DNA from: G051132615 sp051132615
Lineage (GTDB): Bacteria > Pseudomonadota > Gammaproteobacteria > Burkholderiales > Neisseriaceae
Length of the DNA stretch: 64,000 bases
Assembly (NCBI RefSeq): GCF_051132615.1
Contig: NZ_CP152375.1
Coordinates: 1,612,001 to 1,676,000 of the forward strand
Direction: 5' to 3'
The notes below the pieces were generated by a model that saw only the letters and a program-made list of their open reading frames with translations, had not been told where the DNA came from and did not search any database. Made by a program: the position numbers and the translations under genes. Every line of letters starts with the position of its first letter. The first letter of the stretch is position 1. Shown in pieces: positions 25,816 to 34,236 of the stretch.

Positions 25816-28281
25816 ATGGATGAAGAGTTTCAGTTAAGTCTCAATCAATCTTTTGCTGATCAACAAAGATTACAGAGAGAGCAAGAAGAACAATTACAAC
25901 GCCAAAAAGAAGCGTTAGAGTTGGCACAACAGAAGGCTCCTGAACTCAATGAAACCGTAAAAAATGCCTTTGACCAAAGCACATTTACCCATCATCTAGA
26001 TAAATTAAATCCAGAACAAAAAGAAGCTGTCTTTGATGGCTTAGCTCAAGATGTCGCTCTTAAAAGTGGACGCAAAGAGAATATTGATATTGAATTGATG
26101 TATTACAGCCCTCAAACAGGTTGTTTAATGGCTAATATAGGCAACAATAAATATGCCTTTGTAAATGTAGAAGAAACTCTAGCAAAACATGGGTTAAGTG
26201 TCGATAAAGAATTATTACAAGCTAAAGCACCAGAAAAAGCCCCTGAGAAACTAAACAAAGAACAAGAGCTGATTAGTGAACATTTTAATCGTTCCTATCC
26301 ACCTAAAGGAAGATTAAAAGAGATTGTTCAACAGATGAACAATCATCAAGTAGACAAACAATTATCTGAATTTACCCCAAAAGAACAATACATCTTAAAA
26401 GAAGCCGTAGGATTTGTTACACATGATTATGCTGGTGATCCGCCTAAAATTAATCAGTTACAGATTAATCAAGAAGAAATTCAGCTTAATTTAGGGAAAC
26501 AGAATGAACAGTTCAATCTATCCACACCAAAAATTATAGCTGGAGAGCCATTAGAAGACAGCATAAAAAAACCTGTTGAAACACAATTAGAACCAGAAAA
26601 TACTGAACATAAAATCATTGCCCAAAAAGGCGATACTGGCTGGAGTTTGGCGCAAAAATTAGACTCAGAGCATCCATATGAAGCTTTAGGGGTTTTGTAT
26701 CGATCAGGACAGATAAAAGACATCAAGCTCAAAGATGGCAATCAACACATTATTCCTAATATTCAACCCAATAAAGAATATACCTATGACCGTAGCCAAT
26801 ATACAGAAGAGCAACAAGCCAAAAATGAACAAGCAGGACGTCAAATTGTTACAGGTCAAAGCCTAGCCAATGAACATATTGATCTGGCTAGAGCTCAAGC
26901 ATTAGAAGAACAAAGAGAACGAAATCCTAACTTACAGCAACAAACCCAAATAACTCAACTCTTTCAAAATATCAATAATCAAGTAGCCAATAATCCCAAT
27001 ATGGCAAATGGTTTAAGTAAACAAGAACTAGAAAGTGTTATTAAAGAACAATTATCTCGTTATCAAGAACACAGTTTAATTAATAAAGGTGTTTCAGTTG
27101 CTGCTATGCATAAATTCAGTCAGAGTGAAACATTACAGGCTGCTGTTAATCGTTCAGATAAATCAATCAATACAGTAGAGGCATTACAGTGGGTAAACAA
27201 TACCGCCCAAAATGTGCCTTTATCTAATATTCGTCCTCTTACAGCACAACCAAGCGTGATGCCTATCATGAAAATGACCAATTATGAGGGTAAACCGTTA
27301 ACAGAAGTAGAACAAGCAGCCTATAGTAAAGGGGCTAATGAGTCTATGCTCAGTGGCTTAAAAGAGATGGTAAATGATGCTAATTTATTGTCTAAGGATA
27401 TCCTCAATACAGTAGGTTATTCGCTGTTAGGTGGCTTATATGACCAAACAGCAGCCAGTGAAAGTATTCATCGGAATAATGAACGCATTAATAGCCTATT
27501 CAATTCAGTAGGGTTTTTGGCTGGTTCTGCTACAGGTCAGACGATGTATTATTCAGCGCATCCTGATGAATTAATCAAAGGTGTTAATGGGATGCTGGTA
27601 GATCGTCAGGAACAGGTACAACAGCTCAAAAAAACAGGAGATTATTATCAACTGGGCATAAACGATGGCAAAATTGGCTTTGAGGTATTATCTGCTGTCG
27701 CGCCTATAGGGATGACTAAGAATGCTAAGAATATATCTAAAGCTGCTGATGTCTTACATGACACAAACAATACCATTAACTTAGAAAGAAAATTAGGTAA
27801 AGCAGAAATTGCTGTTAAAGCTGATATTATTAGGGATGGCAGCCATTTAACAGAGGGTAAATTGGTTCCTAATGTTCGCTATAAATCTGGTGAGTTTGAA
27901 TATTTATATAAAACAGATGAATTAGGGCGAATCAGAGAGTTTAAAACAGATGCTTTACAGCTTACAGAAAGAACTGAACGCGTACCTCATAACTCAAATA
28001 CTCTAGGTAAACTGGAGGGAGATCATGCGGGGCATTTAGCTGGTGATCGCTTTGGCGGTTCTCCAGAATTAGATAATCTTGTTTCTCAATTAAGTGAAGT
28101 GAATTTAAGCTCCTATAAAAGACTGGAAAATCTTTGGGCAAAAGCACTTCAAGAAGGAAAAGAGGTTTCGGTTAGTGTAAAAATTAACTATGATGGTGCT
28201 AGTGTGAGGCCAAGCGGTTTTGATGTTAAATACAAAATTGATAATAGAGATATTATCAAAATCTCAATAGATAATAATTAG
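25816..28281 (+). CDS. Polymorphic toxin 2 with DNA/RNA non-specific endonuclease tip
   Basis: 821 residues from the ATG at 25,816, chosen because MDEEFQLSLNQSFADQQ matches the start of toxin 1; a TTG 18 bases upstream is also in frame. The first 300 residues parallel toxin 1: Gln/Glu-rich helix, two XVIPCD-like modules, LysM-like segment (AQKGDTGWSLAQKLD), NIQPNKEYTYD. The middle has a Gly/Ala hydrophobic stretch. The last about 100 residues (LEGDHAGHLAGDRFGGSPEL, NLVSQLSEVN) match the Endonuclea_NS_2 family, with His in the DHAGH motif as likely general base. An immunity gene follows after 10 bases. Lies inside the tRNA-Met island. Confidence 0.75.
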   Translation: MDEEFQLSLNQSFADQQRLQREQEEQLQRQKEALELAQQKAPELNETVKNAFDQSTFTHHLDKLNPEQKEAVFDGLAQDVALKSGRKENIDIELMYYSPQTGCLMANIGNNKYAFVNVEETLAKHGLSVDKELLQAKAPEKAPEKLNKEQELISEHFNRSYPPKGRLKEIVQQMNNHQVDKQLSEFTPKEQYILKEAVGFVTHDYAGDPPKINQLQINQEEIQLNLGKQNEQFNLSTPKIIAGEPLEDSIKKPVETQLEPENTEHKIIAQKGDTGWSLAQKLDSEHPYEALGVLYRSGQIKDIKLKDGNQHIIPNIQPNKEYTYDRSQYTEEQQAKNEQAGRQIVTGQSLANEHIDLARAQALEEQRERNPNLQQQTQITQLFQNINNQVANNPNMANGLSKQELESVIKEQLSRYQEHSLINKGVSVAAMHKFSQSETLQAAVNRSDKSINTVEALQWVNNTAQNVPLSNIRPLTAQPSVMPIMKMTNYEGKPLTEVEQAAYSKGANESMLSGLKEMVNDANLLSKDILNTVGYSLLGGLYDQTAASESIHRNNERINSLFNSVGFLAGSATGQTMYYSAHPDELIKGVNGMLVDRQEQVQQLKKTGDYYQLGINDGKIGFEVLSAVAPIGMTKNAKNISKAADVLHDTNNTINLERKLGKAEIAVKADIIRDGSHLTEGKLVPNVRYKSGEFEYLYKTDELGRIREFKTDALQLTERTERVPHNSNTLGKLEGDHAGHLAGDRFGGSPELDNLVSQLSEVNLSSYKRLENLWAKALQEGKEVSVSVKINYDGASVRPSGFDVKYKIDNRDIIKISIDNN

Positions 28282-28291
28282 GTAAAATTTT

Positions 28292-28738
28292 ATGAAAGTA
28301 TTTGAAGATTACTTCTCAGAGTTACAAGCTGATATGGTTTCTATTGCTTTGGAATATGTAGATAATGAAGCTGATTATATATATATATACTGCTCATATG
28401 AGCCAAATATGTATTATTTCGATTTATTTTATAAAATAAATAATAAAATCGTAAAAAAACATAATTTAAATATGGCCACCTTAATCGAAAAAAAATATGA
28501 TACTTCAGATGAAAGACAGGAGATTGTTTTAGATATTGGATTGAAAAATTTGAAAAGCATAAAAGAGGTTTGTAAAAAACATGAACGACCAATGCCAACA
28601 GAAATGAAACTAATTTATGATGTAAAAGCCAATAGCTTAGAGGCAAAATATCAATATGATTTACTTTATTCAGATAAAGAAGAGCTTCTTCCCATGGATA
28701 TCTTTGAACAATGGTTTGAAGAAGTGAGCCAACAATAA
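28292..28738 (+). CDS. YezG/DUF600-like immunity protein
   Basis: 148 residues, acidic, cytoplasmic. The layout (aromatic strands YIYIYCSYEPNMYYFDLFY, then a C-terminal YDVKANSLEAKYQYDLLY and a W-F-E-E-V end) fits the YezG family, the antitoxins of YeeF-type deoxyribonuclease toxins. That agrees with the nuclease tip encoded 10 bases upstream. Family call moderate; immunity role strong from context. Confidence 0.68.
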   Translation: MKVFEDYFSELQADMVSIALEYVDNEADYIYIYCSYEPNMYYFDLFYKINNKIVKKHNLNMATLIEKKYDTSDERQEIVLDIGLKNLKSIKEVCKKHERPMPTEMKLIYDVKANSLEAKYQYDLLYSDKEELLPMDIFEQWFEEVSQQ

Positions 28739-29031
28739 AGAGTAACTCTAATATTTTTATGGTGTAGAAGTGGTGTAAATTTACATAGATATTTTTTAAC
28801 TATCCTTCCACGAACACTTTTAAAACAAAGGGCTTAGGGCATAAGTGGTAGAGATGGTGCCATTTTTTGATGTTTTTTTGTAGTTAAAATGTAATATATA
28901 AAAAAATTAAGAATCTTGAAAACCTATGGATATTTTCTACAATTATAGAAAAGTGTAGAAAATAAATTTAGGGGTATATTTTTAGATTGAATTAAATAAA
29001 GTTAATATAAATTAAATAGATAAAAATTTAA
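28739..29031. other. Non-coding end of the tRNA-Met island
   Basis: No gene. Contains GTGTAGAA/GTGGTGTA-like repeats near 28,762-28,780 and a 10-bp inverted repeat ATTTTCTACA (28,932-28,941) / TGTAGAAAAT (28,954-28,963). These lie 80-280 bases from the att site and could be arm-type integrase binding sites. Confidence 0.4.
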
Positions 29032-29039
29032 TTCAAACT

Positions 29040-29054
29040 CTACTAGGCCCACCA
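29040..29054 (+). repeat. Second tRNA-Met 3'-end copy (attachment site)
   Basis: CTACTAGGCCCACCA identical to 25,356-25,370, preceded by TTCAA as in the T loop. Followed, as at the first copy, by a CCTTTC/GAAAGG terminator. Together the two sites bracket the 3.7-kb toxin island. Confidence 0.75.
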
Positions 29055-29062
29055 AAAAATTA

Positions 29063-29089
29063 AACCTTTCAAAAGAGAAAGGTTTTTTT
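29063..29089 (+). terminator. Terminator after second tRNA-Met fragment
   Basis: AACCTTTC (29,063-29,070) / GAAAGGTT (29,076-29,083) and seven T. Confidence 0.7.
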
Positions 29090-29127
29090 ATTTCTTTTTT
29101 TATACTATTCGCTTGTATATGGAGAGG

Positions 29128-29574
29128 TCAGAAATCTGGTTTCATTCTTGATACTTTTATAGCTGCTCCAATTAAGCCAAAACTAAGTATGACTTGAATA
29201 AATCGATAATAATAATTTAACCCTGCTTTTGGAATAAATTCTTGAGGATTGGTTGGGTTATATAAGATATCAATCTTTTTTCCAATAGAGTTCAAGCTGT
29301 TCATATGACAGCCATTTACTTTACTTTTATATTGTTTGCCATCCTGGGTATAATATTCAACGTGAAGAGTCGTGTTTTTGGGGCAATAAATATCTAATTT
29401 TTTCCATAATGGATCAGATTCTTTTTTATATATTGTACCAATAGTGGCAATACCTGTACTTTTTGATGCATTAAGTTTTAAAATTTTGGCACTTTCTATT
29501 ACACCTGTCACCAGAGTTGATATTGCAATAAACCAAATAAAATATTTTGTTATAAAAAATAAGATCTTGTTCAT
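29128..29574 (-). CDS. DUF3592-like membrane protein
   Basis: 148 residues. Transmembrane helices at about 5-27 and 120-140, with a periplasmic beta domain between (HVEYYTQDGKQYKSKVNGC, KKIDILYNPTNPQEF). The G-x-x-I-D-I-L-Y-N-P-x-N-P segment is the hallmark of DUF3592. Function unknown. Single gene, first beyond the tRNA-Met island. Confidence 0.65.
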   Translation of the reverse strand: MNKILFFITKYFIWFIAISTLVTGVIESAKILKLNASKSTGIATIGTIYKKESDPLWKKLDIYCPKNTTLHVEYYTQDGKQYKSKVNGCHMNSLNSIGKKIDILYNPTNPQEFIPKAGLNYYYRFIQVILSFGLIGAAIKVSRMKPDF

Positions 29575-29635
29575 ACATTATAACCTTTAATTTAAATGAA
29601 AAATTCATAAAATAAAATAATTTTAACATAATAAA

Positions 29636-29652
29636 TTGTTACATGTAATTTT
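29636..29652. repeat. 17-base direct repeat, copy 1
   Basis: ATTGTTACATGTAATTT, identical to 34,062-34,078. The core ATTACATGTAAT-like palindrome could be an operator; alternatively the pair flanks a 4.4-kb accessory segment. Confidence 0.4.
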
Positions 29653-29724
29653 ATGGTGTGATGATTTAAAATACGATAAAATGATGTATAAATTTTTTGT
29701 ATGTGATGCGTATTTGGAGTTTCA

Positions 29725-30219
29725 ATGAGTAAAAATATATCTAATCGTTATATAAGATTAGATTCGATCATTGTATGTATTAATACGTTATTAGTACTAA
29801 TTATTGTATTTCCAATTGTGATAATTGAAAATATAATAATGCGAGTATTTACCGTATTCATGGTCATTTTGATTGGTATCGCAATACATTTTATAAAAAT
29901 TTATGTATATAAAAGAAATAATGCACAAATATATTTAGATTCAAGAATAGTATATGTTTATGGTGATTCTTTATATGTACAAACTAAAAAAGGAAGCCTG
30001 TTTAAAAACTCAAAAGGTTTTTCATATATTGTTCCCTTTAACGAAATTTCTAATATTAAATTTGTCATGTCTATTAAAATAGGGTTTATATATCACCATT
30101 TATATGAAATTCACTTTAAGCAACAACATAAAGACCTTGAAAACCCAATGTTATATGCAAATTTATATTTAGCATCTAAAGACCCTGTATCACCAAAATC
30201 AGTTGTATCTGATATTTAA
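29725..30219 (+). CDS. Hypothetical two-helix membrane protein
   Basis: 164 residues. Two long hydrophobic helices (about 12-34 and 37-58), then a basic stretch and a cytoplasmic beta-rich domain (SRIVYVYGDSLYVQTKKGSLF, IVPFNEISNIKFV) reminiscent of membrane-anchored PH-like domains. Preceded by TTGGAG. No family assigned. Very AT-rich and alone, so probably acquired. Confidence 0.55.
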   Translation: MSKNISNRYIRLDSIIVCINTLLVLIIVFPIVIIENIIMRVFTVFMVILIGIAIHFIKIYVYKRNNAQIYLDSRIVYVYGDSLYVQTKKGSLFKNSKGFSYIVPFNEISNIKFVMSIKIGFIYHHLYEIHFKQQHKDLENPMLYANLYLASKDPVSPKSVVSDI

Positions 30220-30509
30220 AAGGCAATTGCTGAAAAAAATAAAAATCAATAATGCACTATAGTAATTTTTTGATTTCTCTTGTTCTGCTTTCTTTTAGTC
30301 TTAATTATCTTTAATACAAGTTAATAGATATTGTAGATTACTATCCGCTTAAGTTTTTAAATACATTAATGTGATAGCCAAGTGATATTGAAGGGATATT
30401 AAATTATAAATTATTTTGTTTTTTTAAAAGTTTTTGTTGATAATTTGCGATTGTTACAATAAAATTTGATATAGGTAACTATGTGTTTAAAACAAAGGAA
30501 GATTAAATA

Positions 30510-30689
30510 ATGAAATATTTGGCTATCTCGTTTTTTGTGCTTTTTATGAGCGCGTGTACGGTAACGGCAAAGACACCAAATAAAGTGGTTATTGATTCTG
30601 ATGGCGTGTCTATTGAAAATGGTAAGGGACATGGCCACGGCAATGGTAATTTCTGTCCTCCTGGGCAAGCCAAAAAAAATAACTGCTAA
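30510..30689 (+). CDS. Small Gly/His-rich lipoprotein (59 aa)
   Basis: ATG at 30,510, TAA at 30,687. Signal peptide with lipobox LFMSAC (Cys16). Mature part ends GKGHGHGNGNFCPPGQAKKN, with two further cysteines. Good ribosome-binding site (AAAGGAAGATTAAATA). I know similar short lipoproteins with a HGxGxFCPPGQAKKGxC ending in several proteobacteria; function unknown, with the His and Cys cluster suggesting metal binding. Confidence 0.65.
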   Translation: MKYLAISFFVLFMSACTVTAKTPNKVVIDSDGVSIENGKGHGHGNGNFCPPGQAKKNNC

Positions 30690-30726
30690 TTCACTTTTGT
30701 TTTAATAATTTTATTGTCTTTATCAA

Positions 30727-31030
30727 CTATATGGTGCAGCGAACACCATGACGTGAAGCCATTAAGGTTTTTGCATAAGAATATCGCGTCTGATATGTAC
30801 TATATTTATCTGAAAATGGTTGTTCCTTAATATTTAAGCTTTTTAACTTACTTTCAAAATCATCAAACGGCATGCCAATTTTGGCTTCATTGCACATTAG
30901 TTGCCTTTATATTGCTGTATTTTCGAGTCTGCTGCCATCAGTAACAAAATAATAAAATTATACCCACGATGAATATTGCATATGCAGCAGATAAATAACC
31001 AATAATTTTTAATAGCAAAAAAACTGTTTG
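30727..31030 (-). pseudogene. Decayed paralogue of the toxin 3 immunity gene
   Basis: Translation on the minus strand gives RQLMCNEAKIGMPFDDFESK, SLNIKEQ and YQTRYSYAKTLMAS, clearly aligned with RQRICNEAKASMKFEDFEKK and RYSYVKPIMTS of the intact gene just upstream. A TAA stands in frame immediately before RQLMC, the two genes otherwise align there without gaps for over 60 bases, a frame change follows in the membrane part, and the C-terminus stops early (GVRCTI). A tandem duplicate that has lost function. Confidence 0.7.
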
Positions 31031-31082
31031 TTTATCATTTTTATTGTTTTCTATATATTTAAATTGTATTTTCTATACTAAT

Positions 31083-31427
31083 TTAATCAACTTTGGCTTC
31101 TACAATTAATCCGTTTTCAACTATTACCCTACATACAAAGCCCGTGCCTTCTGAGGTCATTATAGGTTTGACATAACTATAGCGTAATTTATTTTTCCCT
31201 AGGTTAGTCTTAATATATCCATCTGTTATGCCAAGATTTTTTAATTTTTTTTCAAAATCTTCAAATTTCATTGATGCTTTTGCTTCATTACAAATACGTT
31301 GACGATCTTCTTTCGCATTTTTAATCCTGACACTATCAGTAACTATATTGTAACCACCAATTAAGAGTAACAATAACCCTATACATCCAATCAGCACAAT
31401 GATCGCTAGAAATAACTTTTTTATCAT
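31083..31427 (-). CDS. Membrane-anchored immunity protein for toxin 3
   Basis: 114 residues. One N-terminal transmembrane helix (about 4-26, LFLAIIVLIGCIGLLLLLIGG), then a periplasmic alpha/beta domain with two cysteines. The start overlaps the toxin 3 stop by 4 bases (ATGA), so translation is coupled. Immunity is inferred from this coupling. A periplasm-facing immunity protein implies that toxin 3 acts in the periplasm or on the membrane, unlike toxins 1, 2 and 4. Confidence 0.6.
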   Translation of the reverse strand: MIKKLFLAIIVLIGCIGLLLLLIGGYNIVTDSVRIKNAKEDRQRICNEAKASMKFEDFEKKLKNLGITDGYIKTNLGKNKLRYSYVKPIMTSEGTGFVCRVIVENGLIVEAKVD

Positions 31428-32917
31428 TTTTTATTACTTTCTATACATTCACCTGGAATGATATTTTTAATAAATGTGCGATTGTCCTTTGTGGTTGGAA
31501 AACCGTCAATCCAGCCTTTTAAGCCATATTCAAGCTGTCCGAAGTCGGGTGGTGATGCTGTACTAAATAAACCAATATTCTTTGAAGCAAAATACAATGG
31601 GGCCGCTGCAATTCCTACAATATGATATGTCTTGCTTGCTATAGGTTCATTGTCATCATTTTGTATTGCTTTAGCAAAAAGATAATGTTCGGCCTGTGTT
31701 TTTGCAGGCGTTCTTTCCAGTTTCTTTTCTTCAACTGATAACCAATGAGCGTCTTTCCATGTTTTACTATTTCCAGCCCACTCCTTAATCCAGTATTCAG
31801 GTGTATCATATTTATAAGGATTTTTTGCATTACAGTTGCCAGTATATTTATTTGGCGTAGAGTTGATTATATCAACTTTCATTGTCAGCATATTTTGAAT
31901 GGAAACTTGTTTGTTGAATAATGCTTCTTTATCTAATTCAGTTTTCTTATCTTCTTCTTGCTTTTTAAATAGGGTGCTTAAATAGTTTTTTTCTTCAGCC
32001 TCTTGTTGGGTTTGTTTTTGTAATTTATGATTAATTAAAGTCTCCTCACTTATTTTTTTAGAAGAAATTAAACTAAGTTCTTCTTTTTGTGCATCCCTAT
32101 ATAGGGTTGAGTCATAACTATACTCTTTGCCAGGGCGAATATTAGGGATGATATGGCCATTATTTCCTTTTATATATTTAATTTGTGCTGTCACCAGTAA
32201 ATGCCCTAACGCTGCTTTTGGATTATGTTGATCTAATTGTTTGGCAATAGCTATTGCTGAATCGCCGTTTTTGGCGATGGTTGTGTGTAATGTTTTAGGG
32301 TAATACTGTTCTAAAATTTTTTGTGGATTTAAAATAATGCGTTTATGGGGTTCGCCAACGAGTAGATGAATTTGATTATTTTTGATATCAAAGTAATGCA
32401 CTTTTGGTGGAGTGCCAGCATTATCGTCAATTGCAAAACCAACGGCCTGAGTTAATAGATAACGCTCTTTTGAATTAAATTCTTTGAGTTTCTGATTAAC
32501 ATGAAACATTTCAATATAATCATTGATCTTTTTTAGTCTTGTTGGTTCAGGCAATTCTCGATTGAATAAATCATCACGCTTAAGGGCGTTATTAACACTC
32601 AATGTTTTTTCAATATCTATATGAACAATGCTACGTTTATCCGTGTATGCCAGTAAAGATTTTTTATCTTCAGAAAGGGCAATGTGAATAACATGACTAT
32701 TATTTTTTTTGGCGACTTCAACAGACAGAGCTTCCGTAAGTTGTTTTTGTTGTTCTTTTGAATATTTGTCTATTGGGGTATTTAGATTTATTTGTTCTTC
32801 CACTTCTTTTTGAGCATTAGGTAGGTTTTTTGTTATTCTATCCAGCTCTTCTTGCTCTTGCATCCAGCGTTGCTGTTGCAATATCTCTAAGTCTATTTCT
32901 AGTTTTGGACGTTCCAT
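31424..32917 (-). CDS. Polymorphic toxin 3 (short form)
   Basis: 497 residues. N-terminus MERPKLEIDLEILQQQRWMQ is close to that of toxin 4 (MDRPQIEVDLEIQQQQRQL). Two XVIPCD-like modules (about 52-108, YSKEQQKQLTEALSVEVAK...VHIDIEKTL; about 140-205, NSKERYLLTQAVGFAIDD...), LysM-like segment (AKNGDSAIAIAKQLD...HIIPN) and NIRPGKEYSYD. The tip (about 345-497, from NKYTGNCNAKNPYKYDTPEY) is not recognised; it is short, with a hydrophobic IVGIAAAPLYFA stretch. The immunity gene is coupled to its stop. Target probably periplasmic or membrane, inferred from the immunity topology. Confidence 0.65.
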   Translation of the reverse strand: MERPKLEIDLEILQQQRWMQEQEELDRITKNLPNAQKEVEEQINLNTPIDKYSKEQQKQLTEALSVEVAKKNNSHVIHIALSEDKKSLLAYTDKRSIVHIDIEKTLSVNNALKRDDLFNRELPEPTRLKKINDYIEMFHVNQKLKEFNSKERYLLTQAVGFAIDDNAGTPPKVHYFDIKNNQIHLLVGEPHKRIILNPQKILEQYYPKTLHTTIAKNGDSAIAIAKQLDQHNPKAALGHLLVTAQIKYIKGNNGHIIPNIRPGKEYSYDSTLYRDAQKEELSLISSKKISEETLINHKLQKQTQQEAEEKNYLSTLFKKQEEDKKTELDKEALFNKQVSIQNMLTMKVDIINSTPNKYTGNCNAKNPYKYDTPEYWIKEWAGNSKTWKDAHWLSVEEKKLERTPAKTQAEHYLFAKAIQNDDNEPIASKTYHIVGIAAAPLYFASKNIGLFSTASPPDFGQLEYGLKGWIDGFPTTKDNRTFIKNIIPGECIESNKK

Positions 32918-33017
32918 TAGTAAAATAATCTATTTGAATATATTGCATTGTACCAATGTTTTTTGAAAAAGAATATATGCATAAATATTTTTTATGTATA
33001 ATGAATAGTTGAAATAT

Positions 33018-33593
33018 TTAATATATGATGGTTACTTTTGGCCAACGATTTACATATTGTTTTTCTTTAATACGTTGTTCATAGTATCCACGGCTTATTC
33101 TTGTTGGGTTCCATCTAATAATCATATTCAGAAGATCTGTAAGGCCAAAAGGAGCAATAATATCTAAAGTGTTATCTTCAGATAGTTTTATGGCAATTGA
33201 CGTTGCAGTCTCAGGCCATGTGGCAATCATTTCTTGTAATGTTGAAAGGGGAGAAACGTGGATATTAAAATATTCAGCATACCATTGATGAACATTGGCT
33301 TGATTCGTAACATCCCACTGATACTGGGGAAATAAAGTGGTAAGACATTCCTTAATTTTGATTTCTAATTTTGAATCTTGGCTATTTAAATCAAAAAATA
33401 CAACATCTATATCTGAGATTGGTTCTAAAATAGGTCTTTTATGTAAATGTCCCCAAACCACATCACGAATGACGCCCGCGCCAATGTAGATATTTGTTAG
33501 TCCAATATCTTTTAGTGTAGTCAAAATGTTCATTAGCCAAGCGGTATTTTGAATAATTTCTGTAAAAAACGTACTTTCTTCTAAATGATTCAA
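33018..33593 (-). CDS. Nucleotidyltransferase family protein (NTP_transf_6-like)
   Basis: 191 residues. NIYIGAGVIRDVVWGHL and PISDIDVVFFD carry the glycine turn and DxD metal site of the pol-beta-like nucleotidyltransferases in the DUF925 group; YAEYFNIHVSPLSTLQEMIATWPETATSIAI is typical of its second half, given here in pieces by position 110-140. Substrate unknown. Transcribed alone, downstream of an AT-rich gap. Confidence 0.8.
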   Translation of the reverse strand: MNHLEESTFFTEIIQNTAWLMNILTTLKDIGLTNIYIGAGVIRDVVWGHLHKRPILEPISDIDVVFFDLNSQDSKLEIKIKECLTTLFPQYQWDVTNQANVHQWYAEYFNIHVSPLSTLQEMIATWPETATSIAIKLSEDNTLDIIAPFGLTDLLNMIIRWNPTRISRGYYEQRIKEKQYVNRWPKVTIIY

Positions 33594-33824
33594 TTTATTT
33601 CCCAGAATGGTTCAAATATTTAGTTAAAAACATAAAAGAGTCGTTGTCTATAAGTTGTTAATTGTAAAAAATATACTATAGGTTTTGGTATGGTGATAAT
33701 TCAAAGCTCTTCCGGTAATAGGTTTTTATCTATGCTCGTATTAAGTATTATAAATTAAGTTAAGCGTAATAATGTAAACTTGGTGTTATCTATATGCTTT
33801 TGGCGTATATTTTGAGATAAAGAC

Positions 33825-34044
33825 TTACATGTTGTTATCTTCTTTTTTTATCGTATAGGTATCTTTAAATAATAATTGTTGCAAGAAAGTCATTTCTGTA
33901 TCGCCATGTAAATAGTGAATGGTTTCTGTTTTCTCAACAATCTTTAATCTTTACTTTTTCATCTGTTGTGTCCGAGTAACTTGTATAAACAAGAGTTATT
34001 GTCGCAATAATAATCAGTTTTAATACAAGATTGCTTATTTTAGT
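33825..34044 (-). pseudogene. Frameshifted small membrane-protein gene
   Basis: Minus strand reads SNLVLKLIIIATITLVYTSY, then SDTTDEKVKIKD and a TGA. In the next frame, from the same point, it continues KIVEKTETIHYLHGDTEM and FLQQLLFKDTYTIKKEDNNM to a TAA at 33,825-33,827. The pieces join smoothly across one base, so this looks like one short gene (N-terminal helix, periplasmic domain) broken by a frameshift; its start codon also appears lost (ATA). The rest of 33,594-34,236 holds nothing else I can identify. Confidence 0.5.
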
Positions 34045-34061
34045 GTATCAAGTTGAACTTG

Positions 34062-34078
34062 ATTGTTACATGTAATTT
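34062..34078. repeat. 17-base direct repeat, copy 2
   Basis: Identical to 29,636-29,652. A partial third copy (ATTACATGTGATTT) begins at 34,086. Confidence 0.4.
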
Positions 34079-34236
34079 ATATATCATTACATGTGATTTT
34101 TGCAAAGGTCTCACAAAAGGGTTTATTGTTTGGTCATTTGGTTTGATACACAATGGCACATTGTGTTTATCATAGGAAATAGTATTTCTGTTTTTTTATG
34201 ATAAAGATATAATATATCGAGAGTGAATCTATACTG

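Noticed and set aside
30411..30668. Minus-strand 85-residue frame
   Set aside because: It is the shadow of the small lipoprotein gene at 30,510, which has a signal peptide and a ribosome-binding site.
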